Assembly: GCA_019113885.1 (NCBI GenBank)
Contig: DXGO01000058.1
Coordinates: 1-41,648, forward strand
Length of the DNA: 41,648 nt
DNA from: Candidatus Alistipes intestinipullorum
GTDB taxonomy: Bacteria > Bacteroidota > Bacteroidia > Bacteroidales > Rikenellaceae
Reading direction: 5' to 3'
A program made the position numbers and the translations under genes. Shown piece after piece: positions 17,206 to 25,101 of the stretch. Every line of letters starts with the position of its first letter. The first letter of the stretch is position 1. The notes below the pieces were generated by a model. The model saw nothing but the letters and a program-made list of their open reading frames with translations. It was not told the DNA's origin and did no database searches.

Positions 17206-19272
17206 ATGTTTCGTCGTAAACATCTGATAACCCTTCTTTCCTGTCTTTTTGCGGTATGGACCGTGAGCGCAAACGGGCTCAGGGAGGAGCCGTTCCCCTA
17301 CTCCGTGCAACGCATCACATCCGAAAGCGGTGTTACGTATGACGGCATCCGGGATGCAATTCAGGATTCGCAGGGATTCATCTGGATATTGTCCGACAGT
17401 GATCTGTTCCGTTTCGACGGATACACCTTCAAACGCTATACGAATATTATCCTGAGCCTGGACCAGATCTCCAACCTGAGCTTCTCCTGCCTCGAGATCG
17501 ACAGCCGCGATTGCCTCTATATCGGAATGAAGGACGGTGTCGTATGTTACGATACCCGCTACGACAAGGTGAGGGTATTGACCCCGTCCGGTGTCCGGGC
17601 GCTGGTTTTTGACGACAACGATTACCTGTGGATACTGGGAGATGAGGTCGGTTATTACGTTCTGAGCGAGGACCGCTATGTGCCGGTCAACGATTCCGGT
17701 GGACAACCGATCCGCAACTCCTTTGCGGCGTGTTTTGACGACCGGAGCGTCTACATCGGGACCTCCGACGGCCGAATCTACAAGTACGGAGGTGACGGTG
17801 CTGTGACCCTGCTGACCTCTTCGTTCGATACCTTGCGCAATATCGTGGGCATGGCCTGCAGCGGCGATGACCTGTATGTCCTTACCGAGGAGCTCGGCCT
17901 GCATATCCTGAACCGGGAGAGCGGCCGGCAGACTGACTGTTACGACTTCTTCAATGTCAACAACCGGCACATGCCTGCGAAATCCGTCCTGATCGACCGC
18001 TTGGACCGCATCTGGATTTCAACGCAGCGCGGCATCTACCTGATCGACCGCAATGCCGGGACCTACTCCCTGCTGAACAACAAGGATGGTAAGAACCAGC
18101 ATCTTATCTCGTCATCCGTCTGGAAGATCGAGGAGGACCGGCAGGGGAACCTGTGGTTCGGCACCTATTCGGGCGGCCTCTACCTCATCAACTGCAACAG
18201 CAAGGAGCCCTTCTTTACTACCTATCGGGAGGGTGCTGGCCGGTTGAACTGCCCGGTCGTGAGCGCCATCGTCGCCCAGGACAACATCCTGTGGGTGGGG
18301 ACCGAGGGTGGCGGCGTCAACCGTCTGGACATGGAGAGCGGAAAGGTCTCCTATTTCATGCACCATCCGTCGAAAAACAGTCTTTCGTACGACAACATCA
18401 AGTCGCTGGCCCTGGTGGACAATCAGTTGTGGATTGCAAGTTTCCGGGGCGGGCTCGACCGGTATGACATCGCGAAAAATGTATTCGTCAACTTCAATGC
18501 GTTCGATCCGTCGCGGCCGTTGCTCGAAAACCACGTCCGTAAGATCGTCAAGGACGGGCAGGACGGTTTCTGGCTGAGCTACGTCAGCGTTTTGAACGCG
18601 TTCACCTATTATTCCCACAAGACCCGGCAATTCACGCATGTCCGCTTCCCGTCCGACAATCCCGAACTGAGCGGCCGGGGAATCTCCGACATGGCCTACA
18701 TGCGGGGCGATACCTTGTGGATAGCGACCGACAAGAACATCTACACCTATAATAAGAGAACGGGCCGTATCGACGGTGTGGCGGTCGATGCCGGATCGGA
18801 CCGGATTCCCGGGAACGTGAGCATCAAGTCGATTACGTGCGGGCTCGATCCTTCGGTCCTGTGGATCGGTACGAATGCCGGGGAGTTGTGGCGGTACGAC
18901 TCGCGCGACCATACGATGGAGTTCAGTGCCGACCTGAGGCTCTACAATGCCTACTCGATCAACAGCATTATCTGTGACCGGGCGGGCGGCGTCTGGATGG
19001 GAAGCGACAACGGTCTGTTCAACTACAACGAGGAGTCGGGCAAACTGTTGTGGTTCGACAAGTCCGACGGCGTGCAGGGGAACATGTTCTACCTTTTTGC
19101 GGCGACGCTGTCCGATACCGGGGAGCTCTATTTCGGCGGCAACGAGGGTCTCAGTCGGGTGAATCCCGCCAATATTAGGCTGGAGGAGTCGGCCCCGGAG
19201 ATTATTCTGACGAATTTTCTGATCAACGGACAGTCCGTGGTTCCGGGTGACAAACATTCCCCCCCCTTCTGA
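17206..19272 (+). CDS. HTCS regulator, N-terminal sensor half (frameshifted)
   Basis: 688 aa: signal/first membrane segment (HLITLLSCLFAVWTVSANG), then about 14 propeller repeats in which segments such as DRQGNLWFGTYSGGLYLI, ILWVGTEGGGVNRLD and AGGVWMGSDNGLFNYN mark blades. The frame ends abruptly after VVPGDKHSPPF, at the junction to the Y_Y_Y domain, because of a run of eight C at 19259-19266. One more C (or two fewer) would continue into the second half and give one protein of about 1371 aa, a normal HTCS length. The ATG at 17206 is preferred over an upstream frame start at 17035, which precedes the -7 box. As it stands this fragment is a periplasmic sensor without output. Family identification is very confident; whether the break is real is not. 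Confidence 0.85.
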   Translation: MFRRKHLITLLSCLFAVWTVSANGLREEPFPYSVQRITSESGVTYDGIRDAIQDSQGFIWILSDSDLFRFDGYTFKRYTNIILSLDQISNLSFSCLEIDSRDCLYIGMKDGVVCYDTRYDKVRVLTPSGVRALVFDDNDYLWILGDEVGYYVLSEDRYVPVNDSGGQPIRNSFAACFDDRSVYIGTSDGRIYKYGGDGAVTLLTSSFDTLRNIVGMACSGDDLYVLTEELGLHILNRESGRQTDCYDFFNVNNRHMPAKSVLIDRLDRIWISTQRGIYLIDRNAGTYSLLNNKDGKNQHLISSSVWKIEEDRQGNLWFGTYSGGLYLINCNSKEPFFTTYREGAGRLNCPVVSAIVAQDNILWVGTEGGGVNRLDMESGKVSYFMHHPSKNSLSYDNIKSLALVDNQLWIASFRGGLDRYDIAKNVFVNFNAFDPSRPLLENHVRKIVKDGQDGFWLSYVSVLNAFTYYSHKTRQFTHVRFPSDNPELSGRGISDMAYMRGDTLWIATDKNIYTYNKRTGRIDGVAVDAGSDRIPGNVSIKSITCGLDPSVLWIGTNAGELWRYDSRDHTMEFSADLRLYNAYSINSIICDRAGGVWMGSDNGLFNYNEESGKLLWFDKSDGVQGNMFYLFAATLSDTGELYFGGNEGLSRVNPANIRLEESAPEIILTNFLINGQSVVPGDKHSPPF
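19259..19266 (+). repeat. C8 homopolymer at the HTCS frameshift
   Basis: Eight consecutive C lie inside the coding sequence, exactly where the HTCS frame breaks. C9 or C6 would restore the full reading frame. It is the longest G or C run I noticed in the window. It may be a phase-variation tract or an assembly error. Confidence 0.85.
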
Positions 19273-19286
19273 GCAAAAATATCTCC

Positions 19287-21320
19287 GTGACGGACTCCAT
19301 CGTGCTCAACTATACGCAGTGCAACATCGGCATCGAGTTCTCATCCAACAATTATGTCGCCCAGAAGAAGAAACTTTACCGTTACCAGTTGAAAGGGTAT
19401 GACGACCGGCAGATCGAGACTACGGGGTCGCACCGCCTGGCCTCGTACACCAAGCTGCACTGGGGTAGTTATCTCTTCGAGATCAGCGCCTCTGACAATG
19501 CCGGAGGGTGGGGCCCTTCGCGATGCCTGTATATCCGGATTCGTCCGCCCTGGTGGTACAGCAGGGTCGCCATCATCTGCTATTTTATCCTGGGCGGCCT
19601 GCTGCTGGCGGCAATCATCCGCTACCAGGACAACAAGCGCAAGGCGGAGCTCCGGCGCCATGCCGAGGAGATAGAGCGGCGGCAGAAGGAGGAGAAGCAC
19701 CGCGAGCAGCAGCTCTTCTTTACGAACGTGTCGCACGATTTCCGGACTCCGCTGTCGCTGATGCTCGCTGCCATCGACTCCATGGACGATGCGCTGCGCG
19801 CCAATCCGCACGTCAAAGTGCTGGAGCGTAGCGTAAAGCGGTTGATGAACATGGTCAACGAACTGATGGACTTCCTGGTTATCCAGAACTCCTGGATGAC
19901 CCTGAAGCTGAAAACGGGGAACTGGAACGGATTTATCGAGGAGCGGTGCTGCGATTTTGCGGAACTGGCCAGGCAGAAGGGGTTGAAATTCTCCATGAGC
20001 CTGTGCTCCGGCATGCCCCAGGAGCTCGTTTTCGACCCTGTCGTTGCCGAGAAGATTCTGTTCAACCTGCTATACAACGCCTTTAATTATACGGTGGAAG
20101 GGGAGGTCTCGGTAGCGGCCGTCATGGTGCAGGGCGAATACCGGCCCAAGTATGAGAGCCGCATTGCCATACAGTCCGACCGGCTTCCGCAAGGTACGGC
20201 GATGTTCGGCGTCGTGATCTCCGATACCGGCGTCGGAATCTCCGAAAAGTCCATCGCCAATGTCTTCGAACGCTATTTCCGGGTCAGTGACGACATGGAG
20301 CAGCACATCGGTTCCGGGATAGGGTTGGCTCTGGTCAAAAGCCTCGTCCTGCTCCATCATGGGCAGCTGATCCTCTCCAGCGAACGGAAGGTCGGCACCG
20401 AGATATGCGTCATGTTCCCCATGAACCTGACTCCGGACCCGGAGACGGCCGATGCCGAAACCGCCGTGCCTGCGTCGCGCAGCAGGAGCGAGATGTATGT
20501 GGTGGAGGAGTCCGACCTGCCCGAAATCGGTTCGGAGGAGTCCGCTGCAGGTGCCGGGAACATCTCCCGGAAGACAGTCATGCTGGTGGAGGACAACAAC
20601 GAGCTCAAGGAGATGCTGGGACACTTCCTGTCGGAGAAATACCGGGTCATCACCTGTGCCAACGGGCTGGATGCCATCAATATGATGGAGGCCAGCATGC
20701 CGGATGTCGTCGTTACGGACATCATGATGCCGGTGAAGAACGGGATCGCCCTGTGCCGGGAGATCAAGGAGAACTTCCTGACCTCCCATATTCCGGTGAT
20801 CATGTTGACGGCAAAGGCCGGCGAAGAGAACCGGATCGAGGGAATGAAGGTCGGGGCCGACGCATACATCAACAAACCGGTGAGCAAGGAACTGCTGCTT
20901 TTGAGCGTGGACAACCTGATCCAGCACCGTGAGGCGTTGCGCAAGTACTACCTGAAGAATATCGTCTCCGACGTCGATTATGAGAACGCCAAGGACCAGA
21001 AGTTCATGGATTCGGTCAACGAGAGCATCCAGCGGAACATTGCCGACTCGTCGTTCGACGTCGCCATGCTGGCTGCGGACCTCTGTGTGAGCCGCAGCAA
21101 TCTCTACAACAAGATCAAGGTGCTGACGGGAGTCTCTCCGGTCGAGTTCCTTCGTAAATACAGAATCAATACGGCAGCGAGGATGTTGATCGAAACGGAC
21201 ATGACCGTTTCCCAGATCATCGAGTGTGTCGGCATAGAGAGCGCTTCGTATTTCTCGAAAGTCTTCAAGCAGGAGTTCGGAGAGACTCCTTCGGATTACC
21301 AGCGGCGGAGGCGGGGATAA
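19287..21320 (+). CDS. HTCS regulator, C-terminal kinase-receiver-AraC half (frameshifted)
   Basis: 677 aa from a nominal GTG that lacks a ribosome-binding site, so it is probably not a real start. Order of domains: rest of Y_Y_Y (1-85), membrane helix (91-112), HisKA with phosphoacceptor His150 (FFTNVSHDFRTPLS), ATPase with N box (ILFNLLYNAFNYT), DTGVGIS and GSGIGLALVKS, receiver with Asp478 (PDVVVTDIMMPVKNG) and Lys in INKPVSKE, then an AraC-type HTH (AMLAADLCVSRSNLYNKIKV; QIIECVGIESASYFSKVF). All catalytic residues are intact, so the gene is not decayed apart from the single frameshift. In full-length form it should sense a periplasmic oligosaccharide and activate the neighbouring SusCD and glycosidase operons. 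Confidence 0.88.
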   Translation: MTDSIVLNYTQCNIGIEFSSNNYVAQKKKLYRYQLKGYDDRQIETTGSHRLASYTKLHWGSYLFEISASDNAGGWGPSRCLYIRIRPPWWYSRVAIICYFILGGLLLAAIIRYQDNKRKAELRRHAEEIERRQKEEKHREQQLFFTNVSHDFRTPLSLMLAAIDSMDDALRANPHVKVLERSVKRLMNMVNELMDFLVIQNSWMTLKLKTGNWNGFIEERCCDFAELARQKGLKFSMSLCSGMPQELVFDPVVAEKILFNLLYNAFNYTVEGEVSVAAVMVQGEYRPKYESRIAIQSDRLPQGTAMFGVVISDTGVGISEKSIANVFERYFRVSDDMEQHIGSGIGLALVKSLVLLHHGQLILSSERKVGTEICVMFPMNLTPDPETADAETAVPASRSRSEMYVVEESDLPEIGSEESAAGAGNISRKTVMLVEDNNELKEMLGHFLSEKYRVITCANGLDAINMMEASMPDVVVTDIMMPVKNGIALCREIKENFLTSHIPVIMLTAKAGEENRIEGMKVGADAYINKPVSKELLLLSVDNLIQHREALRKYYLKNIVSDVDYENAKDQKFMDSVNESIQRNIADSSFDVAMLAADLCVSRSNLYNKIKVLTGVSPVEFLRKYRINTAARMLIETDMTVSQIIECVGIESASYFSKVFKQEFGETPSDYQRRRRG

Positions 21321-21392
21321 CAGCCTTGCTTCTTCTTTTGGACCGGGAGCGGGAATCCTGGGGCGGAGGCGGATTTTTCCTTCCTCGGCGAG

Positions 21393-21433
21393 GGCCCGGA
21401 GGCGACGCAGCTCATGAGCGCCGTCTCCGGGCC
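21393..21433 (+). terminator. Hairpin after the HTCS gene
   Basis: GGCCCGGAG (21393-21401) pairs perfectly with CTCCGGGCC (21425-21433). The stem extends inward through a G-T pair, and the loop contains the palindrome GCTCATGAGC. It starts 73 bp after the stop codon. Only a weak T-rich tail follows. Confidence 0.5.
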
Positions 21434-21586
21434 TTCGGTGTGATTGCCGGTCGGTTGGCCGCGCACACCAGCAGCCTCCTGTACGCTGGCCGGAGGCCCG
21501 GTCTGGAGGCCCGGAACGGCTTCTCGGATGATTTAAATGTCCAATCCTTTTGTTTATTTGAATGTTTCTGGCCTCTCTGGATGCTT

Positions 21587-21619
21587 TTTGTCGCAATACG
21601 TTATTCAAAAATACATTTG
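21587..21619 (+). promoter_or_regulatory. Promoter of the SusCD operon
   Basis: TTTG (-33) at 21587-21590, a 21-bp spacer, then TACATTTG (-7) at 21612-21619 match the Bacteroidota consensus in both boxes. Transcription would begin near 21626, leaving a leader of about 270 nt before the susC ATG at 21899. A second -7-like TATTTTTG at 21646-21653 has TTTG 26 bp upstream, which is too far. Confidence 0.65.
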
Positions 21620-21792
21620 AGACAGGCAAAAGCATTCCGTGAGGCTATTTTTGTATGAGAAGGACTATGTCGGCGGCTTGCCGTCGGGTGCTCCGGAGGT
21701 GGCATTTTGCTTTTTTTCAACCTGAAATTAACCTTTAAAACCTAAAAAACTGCGTATGTTCGAAGATAGCCAATAACCCGTTTTTTCCTGTC

Positions 21793-21857
21793 TGCCGCAG
21801 GGAATGTCCGTGCCGACCTGCGGCAATACAGACCCCATAAGAGGTTCTGACAACCTC
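21793..21857 (+). promoter_or_regulatory. Two stem-loops in the susC leader
   Basis: Stem 1: TGCCGCAGG (21793-21801) pairs perfectly with CCTGCGGCA (21817-21825), 9 bp with a 15-nt loop. Stem 2: GAGGTT (21841-21846) pairs with AACCTC (21852-21857), 6 bp with a 5-nt loop. Both lie within the predicted 5' leader, 40-105 nt before the ATG. They could be an attenuator or an sRNA target, as known for some SusCD mRNAs. No known riboswitch class is recognised. Confidence 0.5.
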
Positions 21858-21898
21858 CTATCAGTGATGAATTACCTATTAACCTAAATTGCGATGAT

Positions 21899-24800
21899 AT
21901 GAAGAACAAAAAACTAATCGTATCGTTGTTGGTATTTTTGTCTTTCAGTTTTAATCCTCTGTCTATGAACGGTGCGTTGGCCCAGTCCGGCAATGGCGCG
22001 TCCCAGGGGACCCAGACTCAAGGCAAATCACAATCCGCCAAGAAAGTAAATATTTCCGGCGTCGTGACCGACGACAAGGGGAACAGCGTCTCCGGAGCAT
22101 CTGTGGTCGTGTCCGGTACCACCATCGGCGTGCTTTCGGACATGGATGGCCGCTATGCCCTGACAGTTCCCGAAGGGTGTGAAATCAGCGTGTCGTTCAT
22201 CGGGTATGCGACTCAGAAGTTCCGTGTAGGAGCGGCTTCGGTTTATAATGTCGTTATAAAAGAGGAGGCGAGCGACATCGATGCCGTCATGGTGGTCGGT
22301 TACGGTACTCAGAAAAAGAGTACCCTGATCGGGGCCGTGACGCAGACCGGCAACAAGGAACTCCAGCGTACGGGAGGTGTGACGAACCTGGCGCAGACAC
22401 TGACCGGTAATCTTCCCGGTCTGACGACCATCCAATCGCAGGGACAACCGGGTGCCAATGACCCGACCATTCTGATCCGTGGCCGTTCGTCATGGAACAG
22501 CTCGGCACCCTATATTCTTGTGGATGGCGTGGAGCGCCGTATGAATGACATTGACGTCAACGAGGTGCAGTCCATCTCGGTACTGAAAGACGCCTCGGCT
22601 ACGGCGGTCTACGGTGTGAAGGGTGCCAATGGCGTTATCCTCATTACCACCAAACGCGGCGAGATCGGCAAACCCGTCGTTACGGTTTCTGCCAATACGA
22701 CTTTCAAGGTCCCCTCCCTGTTGGTTGACAAACTGGACGCCTACGATGCCATTACGGTGAAGGACGCCGCCATTGAGAAGGAGTCGGTGATCAACCCGAC
22801 CTCATGGAATGATTATGTCCCCTATGAGGTGCGGAACCGTTACCGCGACCATACGGGATTGCGCTATCCCGAGGCATATCCCAATATAGACTGGCAGAAG
22901 CTGCTGGTTCGGGACTATGCGATGGATTACCGTGCCAACCTGAGTGTTTCGGGCGGTAACAAGGTCGTAAAATACTTTACCTCGGCATCGTACCTGTATG
23001 AAGGGGATATCCTGAAATCCAATACGAAGTTCTACGGCAAGGATTGGAATCCAGGTTACAACAACAGCCGTTTCAACTTCCGCTCGAACGTCGATATCAA
23101 CGTGACGAAAACTACGACGCTGGCGGTGAATCTGGCTGCGATCTATACGGAGCGTCAGCAGCCCGCTACCAATAACAGCAACTTCAACGGACAGATCCTC
23201 AATGCTCTCTATGTCACGCCGTCGAACATCTACATGCCGCGGTATTCCAATGGCCTGTGGGGTTACAGCCCTATGGCCGCCGGAGGTTCGTACTATAACC
23301 CGTTGCAGTTCCTGACCACGATGGCTTACGAAAAGGTGCGGAATACGAACGTGGTATCGGATTTCGTCCTGACCCAGAAGCTGGACTTCATAACGCCCGG
23401 GTTGAGCCTGATGGGCAAGTTCTCGTTCGACAACGTGTTCTCGTCCTTGCAGACCTATAACCCCGGATACCGTCTCAACGGGTTCTACATCAATCCCGAT
23501 ATTGAGGATGCATCGTATCTGCCGGACTTCAATCCCGATGACTATATGGTCACCCAGGAGCTCTCGACGATTCCCTATTACGATACGCCGCTGTCCCCCT
23601 GGAAACTGGGCGACGAATCGAACAACAAGAATGCGACTTCGCGGCGCATCTACTACCAGGTGCAGATCAATTATGCCCGGGCCTTCGGAAAGCACAATGT
23701 TACGGGTACCGGCGTCTTCACGCGCGAGCAGTATGCGACGGGTTCGGACTTCATGAGGTATCGTGAGGACTGGATCTTCCGCGGCACCTACGACTATGAT
23801 TCCCGTTACCTGGTGGAGGTCAACGGTGCATACAACGGCTCCGAGCAGTTCGGTCCCGGATACCGGTTCGATTTCTTCCCCTCGGTCGGCGTGGGATGGG
23901 CCATCAGCAATGAGTCGTTCCTCAAGAACCAGACCTGGCTCGATTTGCTCAAGCTGAGATACAGTACGGGACTCGTGGGTGACGACAACGTCTCGAGCCG
24001 CTGGCTTTACATGTCGCAGTATCAGACCAACAATGCCATCACGGGCATGAACGACATTTTCTACAACAGGAGTCCCTATACGCTCTACCAGCAGTCGGCC
24101 ATCGGCAATCCGGACATCCACTGGGAGAAGGCCCGGAAGACCAATTACGGTGTGGATTTCTCGGTGTTGAACAGTCTGGTGACTCTCTCCGTCGATTACT
24201 TCACGGAACTCAGATCCGACATCATCATTCTGGGCGCCAACCGGCAGCTGCCTATTTATTATTCGTTCTACGTTCCGGCCGCGAATGTCGGAGAGGTTGA
24301 GAAGAAGGGCTATGAGATTGTCCTGGGCCTTCGGAAACAAATCGGCCTGAACTGGAATGTCTGGGCGAATTTCAATATGACGCATGCGAAGGATAAGGTC
24401 CTCTTCAAGGAGGAGCCGCGGCTGCTCGCTGCGAACCTGATGGCGGAAGGTTATTCGCTGGGACAGATCAAGGCGCCGATCTCCGACGGTTTCATGAAAA
24501 ACTGGGATGAGATCTATGCAAGTCCGGTTTATGCGACCAATGACGCCTCGAAGTTGCCGGGCGATTTCCGGGTAATCGACTTCAATGCCGACGGAAATTA
24601 TGATGCGACGAAGGATATTGCACCCTACGGGTACTCGGATATTCCGCAAAATACCTATTCCGCGACCCTGGGATTCGATTTCAAGGGCTTCAGCCTGATG
24701 CTCCAGTTCTATGGCGTCAACAACGTGACCCGTAACGTGACTAAAAACAGTTTTGATCAGGGATTTGATCTGGCCTATTCTCACGCGCTGGATTATTGGT

Positions 24801-25096
24801 CGCTGGATAATCCTACGGGAGAGTCGTTCCTGCCGCGTTGGAAGGCCGCAGGCAACATGCCGGCCAACTACTATTACGTCGACGGATCCTACATCCGTCT
24901 GAAGAATGCCGAACTCTCCTATACGTTCGACAAACGGATGTTACGGAAACTGGGGCTGTCCAGCCTGAGACTGTACATCAATGGCAATAACCTTTTGTTC
25001 TGGTCGAAAGAATTGCCCGACGATCGCGAAATCGGCAACGGGTCGTTCTATCCGAACGTGAAACGCTTCAATATCGGTATTGATCTTAAATTCTAA
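21899..25096 (+). CDS. SusC-like TonB-dependent outer-membrane transporter (first)
   Basis: 1065-aa outer-membrane oligosaccharide importer. Signal peptide to about GALAQ (residue 29), carboxypeptidase-regulatory-like domain (residues ~50-122, VNISGVVTDDKGNSVSGASV), the SusC signature MVVGYGTQKKSTLIGAV (131-147), plug with ILIRGRSSWN, YILVDGVERR and NGVILITTKRG, then a 22-strand barrel ending in an aromatic-rich C-terminus (NVKRFNIGIDLKF). It is the first gene after the HTCS, and its SusD partner starts 5 bp after its stop. It would take up oligosaccharides bound by the SusD lid using TonB energy. Substrate is inferred only from context. Confidence 0.95.
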   Translation: MKNKKLIVSLLVFLSFSFNPLSMNGALAQSGNGASQGTQTQGKSQSAKKVNISGVVTDDKGNSVSGASVVVSGTTIGVLSDMDGRYALTVPEGCEISVSFIGYATQKFRVGAASVYNVVIKEEASDIDAVMVVGYGTQKKSTLIGAVTQTGNKELQRTGGVTNLAQTLTGNLPGLTTIQSQGQPGANDPTILIRGRSSWNSSAPYILVDGVERRMNDIDVNEVQSISVLKDASATAVYGVKGANGVILITTKRGEIGKPVVTVSANTTFKVPSLLVDKLDAYDAITVKDAAIEKESVINPTSWNDYVPYEVRNRYRDHTGLRYPEAYPNIDWQKLLVRDYAMDYRANLSVSGGNKVVKYFTSASYLYEGDILKSNTKFYGKDWNPGYNNSRFNFRSNVDINVTKTTTLAVNLAAIYTERQQPATNNSNFNGQILNALYVTPSNIYMPRYSNGLWGYSPMAAGGSYYNPLQFLTTMAYEKVRNTNVVSDFVLTQKLDFITPGLSLMGKFSFDNVFSSLQTYNPGYRLNGFYINPDIEDASYLPDFNPDDYMVTQELSTIPYYDTPLSPWKLGDESNNKNATSRRIYYQVQINYARAFGKHNVTGTGVFTREQYATGSDFMRYREDWIFRGTYDYDSRYLVEVNGAYNGSEQFGPGYRFDFFPSVGVGWAISNESFLKNQTWLDLLKLRYSTGLVGDDNVSSRWLYMSQYQTNNAITGMNDIFYNRSPYTLYQQSAIGNPDIHWEKARKTNYGVDFSVLNSLVTLSVDYFTELRSDIIILGANRQLPIYYSFYVPAANVGEVEKKGYEIVLGLRKQIGLNWNVWANFNMTHAKDKVLFKEEPRLLAANLMAEGYSLGQIKAPISDGFMKNWDEIYASPVYATNDASKLPGDFRVIDFNADGNYDATKDIAPYGYSDIPQNTYSATLGFDFKGFSLMLQFYGVNNVTRNVTKNSFDQGFDLAYSHALDYWSLDNPTGESFLPRWKAAGNMPANYYYVDGSYIRLKNAELSYTFDKRMLRKLGLSSLRLYINGNNLLFWSKELPDDREIGNGSFYPNVKRFNIGIDLKF

Positions 25097-25101
25097 CGAT
25101 T

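Larger units (their letters stand above)
21321..21898. other. 578-bp region between the HTCS and the first susC
   Basis: It holds a terminator-like hairpin for the HTCS (21393-21433), a well-formed promoter (21587-21619) and a leader of about 270 nt with two perfect stem-loops (21793-21825 and 21841-21857). No small gene is convincing on either strand. Confidence 0.6.

Noticed and set aside
22802..24784. 660-codon open frame antisense to the first susC
   Set aside because: Shadow of the sense gene, with no promoter or domain.
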